A stretch of DNA of 64,000 nt, taken from Natrarchaeobius oligotrophus (GTDB taxonomy: Archaea; Halobacteriota; Halobacteria; Halobacteriales; Natrialbaceae). Both the position numbers and the translations under genes were made by a program. A model generated the notes under the pieces. That model was not told where the DNA came from. It saw nothing but the letters and a program-made list of their open reading frames with translations, and searched no databases. The DNA is taken from contig NZ_REFZ01000009.1 in NCBI RefSeq assembly GCF_003841465.1, forward strand, positions 1-64,000, in the 5' to 3' direction. Below are positions 35,872-44,614 of this stretch, one piece after another (position 1 is the stretch's first letter; every line of letters starts with the position of its first letter).

Positions 35872-36846
35872 CTACTCGGCGAACGCGCCGGCGACCAGAA
35901 GCGGGAACACGAGCGTCGCTTCCGCCTCGACGAGCGTGTAGTTGTCCTCGGCCTCCTTGATCTTGCCCCACGAAACCGCCTCGTTCGGCGGGGCGCCCGA
36001 GAGCGAGCCGTCGCCCTCGATGCCGGTCGAGATGTAGACGACGTAGTCGGCGCCGCCCCGAAAGAGGTTCGTCATGATCGCGTGGTGTTTGGGGACGCCG
36101 CCGCCGACGGCGATCAGTCCCGTCGTGTCGGCCAGCAGTCCGTCCTCGATGAGCGAGTCGTAGTCGTCGAGGATCTCGATTCCGACCTCCGAGTCGTACC
36201 CCTGGCGGTAGTAGTAGAGGAAGTTGCCGACCTCGGCGTCGGTCAGCGCCGGACAGTACACCGGGACGTCGTTGTCCGCGGCCTGTTTCAACACGGAGTC
36301 TTCGTCGTCGAGCGTCTCGCCCAGCTCGCGCGCGAACGCCGTCGGCGTCCGGACCTTCTCCTCGGCGAAGAAGTCCTCGAAGAAGTCGTAGAGGTACTCC
36401 TCGAGCCAGACGTACCGGTCGGAGGGGACGAAGATGTTTCCGAGCCGGTTGATTCCGCGCTCTCTGAGCGCCTCTTCGTCGGCGTTCCACTGGCCCATCT
36501 TGAACGGCTTCGCGGTCTTGATCACGTCCTCGGTCAGCGAGCCGGACGTCGTGATGATCACGTCGACGTACCCCTCCCGGACGAGGTGGGCGACGGTCTC
36601 GCGCAGCCCCGAGGAGACGATGTTCGAGGTGAACGTGAGATAGACCGTGGCGTCGTCTTCTTGCATCCGCCGGGAGATGTCGATCGCCTCGGCGAGTTGC
36701 GTCGCCTGAAAGCCCGTCGTCGCGTACGACTCGAGCAACTCGTCGAAGTCGAACGAGCCGCGGAAGTCGTAGCCGCGGACGTCCGCCCCGGAGAGCTCCT
36801 CGTCGGTGCCGGGTACGACGTGTTCTCGAGAGGTGTCTTCGTCCAT
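35872..36846 (-). CDS. dys: deoxyhypusine synthase
   Basis: 324 residues, full length. Family marks: FTSNIVSSGLRETVAHLV, then VDVIITTSGSLTEDVIK, GLIAVGGGVPKHH, YISTGIEGDGSLSGA and active-site Lys in NEAVSWGKIK. The enzyme starts hypusine formation on the Lys of translation factor aIF5A; in haloarchaea an agmatine-based variant has been described. It is essential housekeeping and unrelated to its secreted neighbours. Confidence 0.95.
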   Translation of the reverse strand: MDEDTSREHVVPGTDEELSGADVRGYDFRGSFDFDELLESYATTGFQATQLAEAIDISRRMQEDDATVYLTFTSNIVSSGLRETVAHLVREGYVDVIITTSGSLTEDVIKTAKPFKMGQWNADEEALRERGINRLGNIFVPSDRYVWLEEYLYDFFEDFFAEEKVRTPTAFARELGETLDDEDSVLKQAADNDVPVYCPALTDAEVGNFLYYYRQGYDSEVGIEILDDYDSLIEDGLLADTTGLIAVGGGVPKHHAIMTNLFRGGADYVVYISTGIEGDGSLSGAPPNEAVSWGKIKEAEDNYTLVEAEATLVFPLLVAGAFAE

Positions 36847-37056
36847 ACGCGTCCGTATTACGCCGGACGGATTTGAACTCCTCGAAACGCGACGCCTCGG
36901 ATCCGGCTCTCGGTGACGACATCGATCGACTACGCGTTCGCGTTTGCCGTCACCGCTCGAGTCGTCTCGCTCGCGACGCCCCCGGTCGCGCGCCTTGAGG
37001 GGCTTCGAAGTGGAACGACGAGAAGATTTTCCGCCGAAAATCGGTCGGAACGCGGA

Positions 37057-38520
37057 TCAGAGCAGCCCGAGGGCGGCCACGACGTGGGTCATCGCGGCGA
37101 TGACCGGAACGAGGATGATCGTCCGCATGACGAACAGCAACACGAGATCGCGGAACCGGATCGGGATGTCGCTGAACATGTCCATCATCATCGGGCCGAC
37201 CGCGGAGAAGAAGATCAGCTGGGAGATGGAGAGAACGGCGATGAAGAACCGGGCCATCGCGTCGGCTTCGGCGACGAGCAACGCGGGGATGAACATCTCG
37301 GTGATGCCGATGATCGTCGCGGGCGCGACGACCTCGGCGTCCGGAATCCCGAGCAGCTCGATCACCGGCACGAGTGGCTGGGAGATCACGTCGAAGACGG
37401 GCGTGTACTCGGCGATGACGACGGCGGCGAGGCCGATCGAGAGGATCGTTCCGAGGATGAGGATCGCGAGTTTGAGACCGTCGACGAAACCGCGGATCGA
37501 CGCGCCGACGATCGAGCCACCCTCCTCGGCCTTCTTGACCGCCTCGGAGAGCCCGAACCGGAAGTAATCCCGCGGCGAGCCCCGGAACGGCGTTTCGGGG
37601 TTCGGCTCGGTGATGTACTCGTCGGGGACGTTACTGAGCGGCGGGATCCGCACGAGGATGAACCCGGTGATCCCGATGCAGATGACGTACGCGACGAAGA
37701 TGATCGGGAACAGCTCGAGCAAGTCGACGGTCGCGGCCACGACGCCGACGAAGCCGATCGACACCGTCGCGAAACACGTGCTGATGACGTAGACGTCCTG
37801 TTTCGAGTACTCGCCGCGGTCGAAGACGTTGCGCGTGACGTACAGCCCGACGCTGTAGGAGCCGACCCAGGAGGCCACGCTGTCGAGGGCCGCGCGGCCG
37901 GGGATGTTGAACAGCGGCCGCATGATGGGGCGGGCCATCGTCCCGACGAACTCGAGGCCCCCGAGTTCGACGAAGAGGTTGATGAAGATCGCGCCGATCG
38001 GGATGATGACGGCCACGCTCAGGATGAGCGTCCCCCAGACGAGGCCGCCGGTCGCGGGCGAGACCATCCATTCGGGACCGATTCCGAAAAACAGGAACGG
38101 AGCCAGGATCGCGCCCACGACGCGAAACAGCCAGAAGCTGGCGGCCGTCTCCCAGTACGGCAGCGTCAGTCGGGACGCCGTTTCGTCGTCGATGTCGACG
38201 AACCCGCGCTTTCGAAACTCGGCGACCGTGGTCAGCACGCCGCCGGCGACGATGAGCGCCATCGCGTACACCCCGGCGATCGTCGGGAACGATCCGGTGA
38301 TCCAGCTGACGACGATGTCGAACGGAACCGTCACCTGTCCGTCCCACGGGACGGGAACGAGGAAGAAGACGAATCCGATCAGGAACGCGATGACGAACTT
38401 CGTCACCGGCCCCCGCCGGATCTCGACGAGGTCGATCTCCTCGATCGTCTTCGCGCTCGGTTCGGCCTCAACCCGTTTCGTCTCCTGTGTGTCGTCGATC
38501 CACGGTGTTTCATCTAGCAT
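37057..38520 (-). CDS. YjiH-type/nucleoside-recognition GATE membrane protein
   Basis: 487 residues with about 10-11 helices. The GATE-type repeat is visible twice (GRAALDSVASWVGSYSVGLY in the first half; GITEMFIPALLVAEADA in the second), as in the YjiH family and relatives of spore maturation proteins. Substrate is unknown; transport of a small solute across the cytoplasmic membrane is inferred. It stands alone with a long spacer on each side. Confidence 0.82.
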   Translation of the reverse strand: MLDETPWIDDTQETKRVEAEPSAKTIEEIDLVEIRRGPVTKFVIAFLIGFVFFLVPVPWDGQVTVPFDIVVSWITGSFPTIAGVYAMALIVAGGVLTTVAEFRKRGFVDIDDETASRLTLPYWETAASFWLFRVVGAILAPFLFFGIGPEWMVSPATGGLVWGTLILSVAVIIPIGAIFINLFVELGGLEFVGTMARPIMRPLFNIPGRAALDSVASWVGSYSVGLYVTRNVFDRGEYSKQDVYVISTCFATVSIGFVGVVAATVDLLELFPIIFVAYVICIGITGFILVRIPPLSNVPDEYITEPNPETPFRGSPRDYFRFGLSEAVKKAEEGGSIVGASIRGFVDGLKLAILILGTILSIGLAAVVIAEYTPVFDVISQPLVPVIELLGIPDAEVVAPATIIGITEMFIPALLVAEADAMARFFIAVLSISQLIFFSAVGPMMMDMFSDIPIRFRDLVLLFVMRTIILVPVIAAMTHVVAALGLL

Positions 38521-38640
38521 TACTTATTGACGATTGCTACCAACACTCAAGTTGAATATGCCGCCATAGGGTGGCAGATTTACGTGCGATCGGACGTCGA
38601 AACGTCGCTGCAATCGTTCGGAAGCCGTCTCGAACTCGAG

Positions 38641-38868
38641 TCAGTACGTTTCGACGGTAATCGCGTCGACGCGTTCGAACGACTCGCGCCACTCGCGAGC
38701 GGCGGCAGCCTCGCCTTCGTCGATCATCCCCGCGAGGTCACTCACGGCTCGGCGGGTGCGGAGCCGTCGGCTCGAGCGTCGGCCGCCCCGCAGCAGTCCG
38801 TCTCGGATCGTCGGTCGCCCCTGGAGCTGCGCCCTGGTGCCGACGTCCAGACTCTCGAGACGGCCCAT
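38641..38868 (-). CDS. possible 75-residue hypothetical protein
   Basis: ATG 38868 opens a frame after an in-frame TAG. The C-terminal half (DLAGMIDEGEAAAAREWRES) is acidic and helix-like, as in real local proteins. The middle is Arg-rich, as in chance frames. It could be a decayed small gene. No family recognised. Confidence 0.3.
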   Translation of the reverse strand: MGRLESLDVGTRAQLQGRPTIRDGLLRGGRRSSRRLRTRRAVSDLAGMIDEGEAAAAREWRESFERVDAITVETY

Positions 38869-39004
38869 CGTCGGCTACAATCGTCCGTCGATCGATTCGC
38901 CTCGAGCACCGGTCGGATCCAAACCGCACCCCGTCCGTCGTCTCCTGCCGGTACGAAACCACTTACCACGCTGACGCGGAAACCGTTCGTCAGGGTAGAA
39001 ATCG

Positions 39005-39457
39005 ATGGTAGTACTCGCAGCGATCGGCGAAGAACGGCATCCGAAGAAAGTGATCGAAACGGCACACGAACTGGCCCAGCGGTACGAGACTCGACTCGTC
39101 GTGGTCCACGTCATTCCTCGAGAGGACTTCGAGAGCCACCGGCAACTTCTCGAGCAACGCAGCGAACTCGACGGACTCACGGTCGATCAGGAGGCCGAAA
39201 GCGCCGCCGAGTTCGTTCGGCTGGCCGTCGAGAACGTTCTCGGAGAGTTCGACGACGCGATCGAAGCGCGCGGTCGCGTCGGCAACCCGGCGGAGGAGAT
39301 CGTCGCGGAAGCCGACCGGATCGAACCCCAGTTCGTCGTGATCGGACGGCCGCAAGCGTCCCGGATCGAAAAGACCGTCTTCGGAAGCGTCCCACAGAGC
39401 ATCGTCCAGAACACGGAGTACAACGTGGTCAGTACCGTGATCGGAACCGACGACTGA
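39005..39457 (+). CDS. universal stress protein (UspA family)
   Basis: 150 residues, standard length. Start VVLAAIGEERHPKKVIETA, second strand RLVVVHVIP, ATP-loop region VVIGRPQASRIEKTVFGSVPQ and terminal VVSTVIG. The G-2x-G-9x-G(S/T) loop is only partly kept (GRPQASRIEKTVFGS), so ATP binding is possible rather than certain. Cytoplasmic stress protein of unknown specific role. Confidence 0.88.
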   Translation: MVVLAAIGEERHPKKVIETAHELAQRYETRLVVVHVIPREDFESHRQLLEQRSELDGLTVDQEAESAAEFVRLAVENVLGEFDDAIEARGRVGNPAEEIVAEADRIEPQFVVIGRPQASRIEKTVFGSVPQSIVQNTEYNVVSTVIGTDD

Positions 39458-39763
39458 TACGGACTGCTGTCGGTCAGGTCCGGTCCGCCCGCGGTCGTCC
39501 GACGGCTCCTCCGGTGATTCGGTACGCCAGATCGCGCGAGGCGCGTTTCGTTTCGTTTCGGTCTCTCTCGCCACGCGTTCGGAACCGATCCGGAATACTG
39601 TCCGCTCTCGAATCCGTTACTTCGAAAATCGAAGTAATGGTACAGATCGATTCTCTGGATGCTTCCGACGGTTCGTGTGTGATCGAAATGGCTCCGGGGA
39701 CTCGAGGGTCATCCGTCCCGGAGAATCGAGCGACGGACGACCACCGACCCGACGCGGGGGCTC
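39458..39763. other. intergenic, no gene seen
   Basis: 306 bp between the converging stress-protein gene and DUF6517 gene. A small dyad TTACTTCGAAAATCGAAGTAA (39617-39637) could form a terminator-like hairpin. No coding frame is supported. Confidence 0.45.
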
Positions 39764-40600
39764 TTACACGCTGAGAAGACCGTCGTCGTCTTCTCCATCG
39801 TCCTCGTCGTCATCTCCGCCGCCGTTCGCGTCTTCGTCGTCCTCGTCGTCACCTTCGTCGTCGTTCACGTCATCTTCCCCGTCCGCGTCGTCTTCTTCAC
39901 CGTCTTCGGCATCGTCGCTCTCGCCATCGTCGCTCCCGGCGTCGTCTTCGCCCTCGAAGTCGACGTCGTCGGACACCGCTTCCATCAGAGTCACGACGTT
40001 CTCGCGCTCCTGTCGCTCGAGGTCCCGGGGGTAGACGCCGATGGCGACGACCAGGTCGTCGCCGGCCGAGACGGCCTCGGTGACGTGGAGGTAGACCTCG
40101 ACGTCCGAGCCGTCGAACTCCGCGTCCGCAGCGAACGTGGACATGGTCGTCGACTCGCCGAGGACAGTCACTTCGCCGTCAGACTCGTGGACCACGTCGT
40201 CGATGCCGTCGTAGTTCGCGACGACCAGATCGACCAGCTCCTCGGTCGATTTGTCCTCGACGGGGTTGACCTGGCGACCGGCGATCGAGATCCGCGGCGT
40301 CGAGAGGACCATAAAGACCGCACCGCGAAGCCTGCCGAGCGGACCCATGTCCACGGCCTTTTCGTGTTCGGTCAGCTGGTTGCGGACGACGACGGTCTCG
40401 GAGTAGCCGAGCGCACCGACGCTCTCTTCGATCGTAAGCTCCTCGACGGCTGTCAGCTCGTAGTCGGTCTCCGACCGGGCTTCGTCCTCGACGCCGACCG
40501 CTCCCGACGCGTGTTCCGCGAGTCCAGCCGCCTCGAGACAACCCGCCGCACCGACCAGTCCTGCGCTTGCGATCCCGGCGAGCAGCGTTCGACGATTCAT
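39764..40600 (-). CDS. DUF6517-type lipoprotein with acidic C-terminal tail
   Basis: 278 residues. N-terminus MNRRTLLAGIASAGLVGAAG then Cys21, a Tat-type lipoprotein signal. The body (about 35-205) matches haloarchaeal DUF6517 proteins: VVVRNQLTEHEKAVDMG, then LSTPRISIAGRQVNPVED. The last 70 residues are almost pure Asp/Glu/Gly. It would be lipid-anchored on the outside; function unknown. Confidence 0.78.
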   Translation of the reverse strand: MNRRTLLAGIASAGLVGAAGCLEAAGLAEHASGAVGVEDEARSETDYELTAVEELTIEESVGALGYSETVVVRNQLTEHEKAVDMGPLGRLRGAVFMVLSTPRISIAGRQVNPVEDKSTEELVDLVVANYDGIDDVVHESDGEVTVLGESTTMSTFAADAEFDGSDVEVYLHVTEAVSAGDDLVVAIGVYPRDLERQERENVVTLMEAVSDDVDFEGEDDAGSDDGESDDAEDGEEDDADGEDDVNDDEGDDEDDEDANGGGDDDEDDGEDDDGLLSV

Positions 40601-40836
40601 CAGGACTTCGGTGGCTACCCCGGAACCATAAGGATGTCGTCTCTCCTAGTGTTCGGTTTTTCATGTGAACTGTTCACCGGATGGACGGCGAGCGGTGAAT
40701 ATCGCACCGAGATGCACTGTGAACCTCTTTCGTGTCCGTTGAGGCGGTCGTTCGATGGTGTCACTGTTTTCGGTAGTTTACGCTCCTTCGCTCCAGAAGA
40801 CATTTACGCCGGACCGACTATCACCACGACCGACCT

Positions 40837-42252
40837 ATGACGCTCACACGTCGTCGGATGGTGCAAGCCACGGGTGCGGGAACGTGCGCGCTCTTGCTCT
40901 CTGGACGGAGCGCCGCGAACCCCAGCGGGGAGCACCGCGTGTTCGTCCATCCCGCCGCCGACACCGTCTCCGCCGTGATCGACGCACTCGAGGCGCTCGG
41001 CGGCGCGACGCTTCGCCGGTACGACAACTTCGACTTCGTCGCGGCGACGATCCCGGCCGCCAGCCGGGCCGACCTCGAGGCGGATTCGCGGGTCGCGCTC
41101 GTCGAAGACGACGAACCGATCGAGGCGACGGCGACGCCGGTGGACGACCTCCTCGACGGCGTCGACGACCTCCTCGAGTTCGGCGGCGGCGACGATCGGG
41201 ACTGTACCGTCCACCCCGCTCAGCAACCCGCCTGGGGGTGGGAGCGCATCGGCGCTGACGACGTCGACGAGACGGGAACCGGCGTGGATCTCGCAGTTCT
41301 CGACACGGGCATCGAGACCGGTCACTGCGACCTCGAGGTCGCCGGCGGCCGAAATTTCACGACCGACGGTCCGCCGGGCGATTACGAGGACCGGAACGGA
41401 CACGGAACTCACTGTGCCGGGATCGCCTGCGCACTCGACAACGACCTGGGCGTCGTCGGCGTCGCCCCCCAAGCGAACCTGCACGCGGTCAAGGTCCTCG
41501 GAGACGACGGAACCGGCTACCACAGCTGGATGGCCGCCGGGATCGACTGGTGTCTGTCGAACGAAATCGAACTCGTCTCGATGAGCTTCGGCAGCGAAGC
41601 CGGTACCGCGACGATGGACGCCGTGATCGAGCGCGCCCGCGAGGAGGGACACCTCCTGGTGGCGTCGGCCGGTAACGAAGGGAACGACGGCGGTGACGCC
41701 TGCGGCGAGGATAACGTCCGCTATCCGGCGACACACGAGGACGTGATCGCGGTCTCCGCGATGGATTCGGACGACTCGATCGCATCCTACAGCAGCCTCG
41801 GCGACGAGATCGATCTGCTGGCTCCCGGCTCGAGCGTCGTCTCCACCGACGTCGATAACCGCTACCGCTCCCGTAGCGGGACGAGCATGGCCTGCCCGTA
41901 CGTCGCCGGAGTCGCCGCTCTCGCCTGGGCGCGCCACGGCGAGTCGGGCCCCGGCCCGAACGACGAAATTCGACGCGCGCTCGAGGCGGCCGCGGAGTCG
42001 GTGGTCGATTCGTGTGCGGAGGGTCACGGGCTCGTCCGCGCCGCCGCCGATCTGGACGGATCGAACGGGGGGGACGACGGCGACGACGGAAGCGACGCGG
42101 ACGATTCGACCGGCGGAGGGTCGAACGGGGGGTCCTCGACCGGCGAAAGCGAGCGGACGGACGCCGACGGCGACTCCGGTCTGGGCTCGATCTGGCAGTC
42201 GGTGCTCGAGGCGATCGAAGGGCTGTTCGATCGACTTCTGGGCCGTTCGTAG
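40837..42252 (+). CDS. Tat-exported subtilisin-like serine protease (halolysin type)
   Basis: 471 residues. Tat signal LTRRRMVQATGAG, an inhibitor-like propeptide to about residue 115, then the S8 domain. Catalytic Asp156 (AVLDTGIE), His189 (NGHGTHCAG), oxyanion Asn280 (SAGNEG), Ser350 (GTSMACPYVAG). A Gly/Asp-rich linker ends in a short amphipathic helix instead of the long C-terminal extension of classical halolysins. Secreted endopeptidase; the triad is intact. Confidence 0.93.
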   Translation: MTLTRRRMVQATGAGTCALLLSGRSAANPSGEHRVFVHPAADTVSAVIDALEALGGATLRRYDNFDFVAATIPAASRADLEADSRVALVEDDEPIEATATPVDDLLDGVDDLLEFGGGDDRDCTVHPAQQPAWGWERIGADDVDETGTGVDLAVLDTGIETGHCDLEVAGGRNFTTDGPPGDYEDRNGHGTHCAGIACALDNDLGVVGVAPQANLHAVKVLGDDGTGYHSWMAAGIDWCLSNEIELVSMSFGSEAGTATMDAVIERAREEGHLLVASAGNEGNDGGDACGEDNVRYPATHEDVIAVSAMDSDDSIASYSSLGDEIDLLAPGSSVVSTDVDNRYRSRSGTSMACPYVAGVAALAWARHGESGPGPNDEIRRALEAAAESVVDSCAEGHGLVRAAADLDGSNGGDDGDDGSDADDSTGGGSNGGSSTGESERTDADGDSGLGSIWQSVLEAIEGLFDRLLGRS

Positions 42253-42414
42253 CTCCGTTTCGTTCTCGGTCGGCTGCGAACCGGTCCGCTCGTTCGCCGG
42301 TTCTCTCGTCGTTGCCGTTTCCCTCGTTGTTGCCGTTTCCTGTCCCGCCGCGGGTCACACCCGGACATCTACCGGCACAGCTATTTCCGTATCCGGGGTG
42401 AACGAGGAGCAATT

Positions 42415-42774
42415 GTGGACCCGTTCGAATCTCTCTCCGCGCTCGAGGACATGGACGCCGGCCTCTCGACCGACGAGGTGTTGCGATTGCTCTCCGACGC
42501 CCGAATCCGGACGATCGTCACGTATCTGTACGATCGGCCGGACGCGACCCTCGAGGAACTCGCCGCGATCGTCGCCACCGTCGAAGCCGCGCGATCGTCG
42601 ACGATCGCGACGCCGACGGATTACGAACGTGCGACCGTCGAACTCTACCATTCGACTCTACCCCGCCTCGACGACCACGAGTTCGTCTCGTTCGATCCGG
42701 ACGAGGGGATCGTCCGCGCGACGGACGTTCCACCGCCGGTTCACGCGCTTCTCGGCATCACCGACCCACAATGA
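42415..42774 (+). CDS. DUF7344-type winged-helix protein
   Basis: 119 residues from GTG 42415; ATG 42451 is an alternative start. LSTDEVLRLLSDARIRTIVT through LYHSTLPRLDDHEFVSFD follows the DUF7344 pattern seen also at 20716. There is no membrane helix, so a soluble DNA-binding role is likely. It overlaps the DICT gene by 4 bp, which suggests the two proteins work together as regulator and sensor. Confidence 0.78.
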   Translation: MDPFESLSALEDMDAGLSTDEVLRLLSDARIRTIVTYLYDRPDATLEELAAIVATVEAARSSTIATPTDYERATVELYHSTLPRLDDHEFVSFDPDEGIVRATDVPPPVHALLGITDPQ

Positions 42775-43493
42775 ATCCGTTTCACACTGCCCTCGAGACG
42801 GTCGAGCGTCACCGCAAACGCCTCGACGTCTACACCGACGACGCCGAGGTCGCAGCCGAACTCAAACGACAGTTCGAAACCCGCAACGCGGACGTGGGCC
42901 ACCATCCGGTCACCGGATTCGACGAACCCGGATTCGTCATCGTCCGGGGCTCGGACGACGAGTTTCGCGGCGGACTCGGCCTCGATCAGTTCGCGGCGGT
43001 GCTCTCTCCGGAGGTTCATCCGCCGTGGGAAATCGGGACCTCCGAGGCCGACTCCGGCGATCTGTTCAGCTTTCTCGATAACACGCTGTTCACCGCGTAC
43101 AGCCGTCGACAGCTGCTCGCAGCCGCCCGCGAAATCGAGGAACGAGCCTGGCGCGCGGCCGGCGGCCACCTGTACACCGGCTTTCAGCGCGAGGAGGCGC
43201 TTTCGGACCAAACGGCGGTGTACGAGCGCCTCGCCGACCGCGGGGATCTCGAGACGACCGTCTTCGTCGCCGACGGATGGACGGTTCCGTTCGAGGACGT
43301 AGAGGTCGTCGTCGATTCCGACGGCGAGGTCACCGAGTTCTGGTTCGTCCTCTTCGACGGCGGTGGCACCGAACTACAAAAGTCCGGACTCGTCGCGGAA
43401 AATCGACGAGCGGATCGGTACCGGGGCTTCTGGACGTACGATCCTGATACCGTCGACGAGTTGATCGCGTACCTCGAGTCGGCGGTCCGCTGA
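42771..43493 (+). CDS. DICT sensory domain protein
   Basis: 240 residues. VYTDDAEVAAELKRQFETRN, a conserved middle with FSFLDNTLFTAYSRRQL and REIEERAWRAAGGHLYTGFQ are typical of haloarchaeal DICT domain proteins, which are associated with light or redox signalling. No output domain is attached; the partner is probably the winged-helix protein translated just before it (ATGA overlap). Confidence 0.78.
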   Translation: MNPFHTALETVERHRKRLDVYTDDAEVAAELKRQFETRNADVGHHPVTGFDEPGFVIVRGSDDEFRGGLGLDQFAAVLSPEVHPPWEIGTSEADSGDLFSFLDNTLFTAYSRRQLLAAAREIEERAWRAAGGHLYTGFQREEALSDQTAVYERLADRGDLETTVFVADGWTVPFEDVEVVVDSDGEVTEFWFVLFDGGGTELQKSGLVAENRRADRYRGFWTYDPDTVDELIAYLESAVR

Positions 43494-43827
43494 CGGCGCT
43501 CGATACGGTGTCACCGACGGGCGATCGATCGCCGCCCTCGACACACCGGAGTTCCGGTGAACCCGTAACCGGGACACCGAACTCCGGCGAAGCCGTGGCG
43601 GCACACCCGGGTTGCAGTGAGATCGTGCGTGTCGGACTGACGGTTCGATACGATCGTCACCCGGTCCGAAGGTCGCCGGACTCCGTCGGACGCGGCCGCT
43701 CGAGTCCGTGTCGAACGCATTCGGATCACTTCCGGGGCTCTGGTCTCGAACTCTCCGCGCTCTGGTCAGCAGACGTGTCGTTTTGTCTAATGAGTTATGC
43801 TCGTGGAACTATAACGAAGATGCGAAT
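43494..43827. other. intergenic, no gene seen
   Basis: 334 bp upstream of the padR promoter. GC-rich at left and AT-rich after 43780. It carries short direct repeats of the type ACxCCGG(A/G)xTTCCGGTGA around 43540-43615 but no supported gene. Confidence 0.4.
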
Positions 43828-43877
43828 CATATCCGATAGGTATATCTGTTTTCCTTACCTATCCCCGTCCGGATATG
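43828..43877 (+). promoter_or_regulatory. padR promoter with nested inverted repeats (putative operator)
   Basis: Outer arms CATATCCG (43828-43835) and CGGATATG (43870-43877) are perfect complements; the right arm contains the start codon. Inner arms GATAGGTA (43835-43842) and TACCTATC (43856-43863) are also perfect. The TATA-like GGTATATC (43839-43846) is 29-36 bp before the ATG and overlaps the inner left arm. PadR regulators commonly repress their own promoters, so these dyads are the natural operator candidates. Confidence 0.65.
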
Positions 43878-44156
43878 TACGATTTAACAGGCTTCCAGCG
43901 CGATCTGCTGTACGTCATCGCCGGACTCGACGAACCGCACGGCCTCGCGATCAAAGACGAGCTCGAGAATTACTACGAATCCGAGATCCACCACGGACGC
44001 CTGTATCCGAACCTGGATACGCTCGTCGATAAGGGGCTGGTCGAAAAAGGGACGCGCGACCGTCGAACGAACGTGTACAATCCGACCCGCCGGGGCCGCC
44101 GGGAGATCGAGGCCCGCCGCGAGTGGGAGGATCAGTACGTTCAAGAGATCGTCTAG
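43875..44156 (+). CDS. PadR-family winged-helix regulator
   Basis: 93 residues, the short haloarchaeal form. LTGFQRDLLYVIAGL, then HGLAIKDELENYY, the recognition region IHHGRLYPNLDTLVDKGLVEK and a wing with RRTNVYNPT. Represses its targets until a ligand or stress signal releases it. It lies 458 bp upstream of the tubulin-like gene in the same direction and might control that cluster; this is inference. Confidence 0.88.
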   Translation: MYDLTGFQRDLLYVIAGLDEPHGLAIKDELENYYESEIHHGRLYPNLDTLVDKGLVEKGTRDRRTNVYNPTRRGRREIEARREWEDQYVQEIV

Positions 44157-44614
44157 GACGCGTCCGGTCGTCGAACATACCTTCTCGTTTGCGTCGGAAC
44201 GTTGGTACCTCGTTGCGAGCGTCGACTGCCGAGCGAAATCGGTACTCGTCGTCTGCGTTCGGCCAGCAGGTTCGGCGTGGACCGCCAGAAAGTTCGATTG
44301 CTAGTCTTCTGTTCGACTGCACGTAGTGGGTTGTTAAATGTTGGTGACATTCTCAGAAGCGCAGATATGTAATACATTCCATACAAAATACGTCCACGCT
44401 CATTTTTCGCTTTCGGGACGGACACGTGATCGGCTCTCCCGATCTGGTTTTCTACAACTGGCCACCCGAAATATGTTTTTAAGCCTGAATTAAAATTTGA
44501 TGTGAACGATTTAGGTACAACAGAACTTTAGAATGAATAGCTGAGACCTGATTTTTGCGTACAATAAGAAATAAGTGACGTCCAATTAATGAACGATCGA
44601 GAACTACCAGTCGT
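44157..44614. promoter_or_regulatory. AT-rich region upstream of the tubulin-like gene cluster
   Basis: 458 bp whose right half (44330-44600) is strikingly AT-rich compared with the flanks. It holds several TATA-like stretches: TTTTTAAG near 44475, AATTAAAATTTG near 44488 and ACAATAAGAAATAAG near 44560. The last is about 50 bp before the ATG at 44615. No coding frame is supported. Confidence 0.45.

Noticed and set aside
35480-36922. Upstream extension of the lyase-like gene to 797 codons
   Set aside because: The extra part is Arg-rich and overlaps deoxyhypusine synthase in another frame; the Tat signal begins at 35479.
43500-43620. Short TTCCGGTGA-like direct repeats
   Set aside because: Copies are imperfect and irregularly spaced, so they may be chance in GC-rich DNA.
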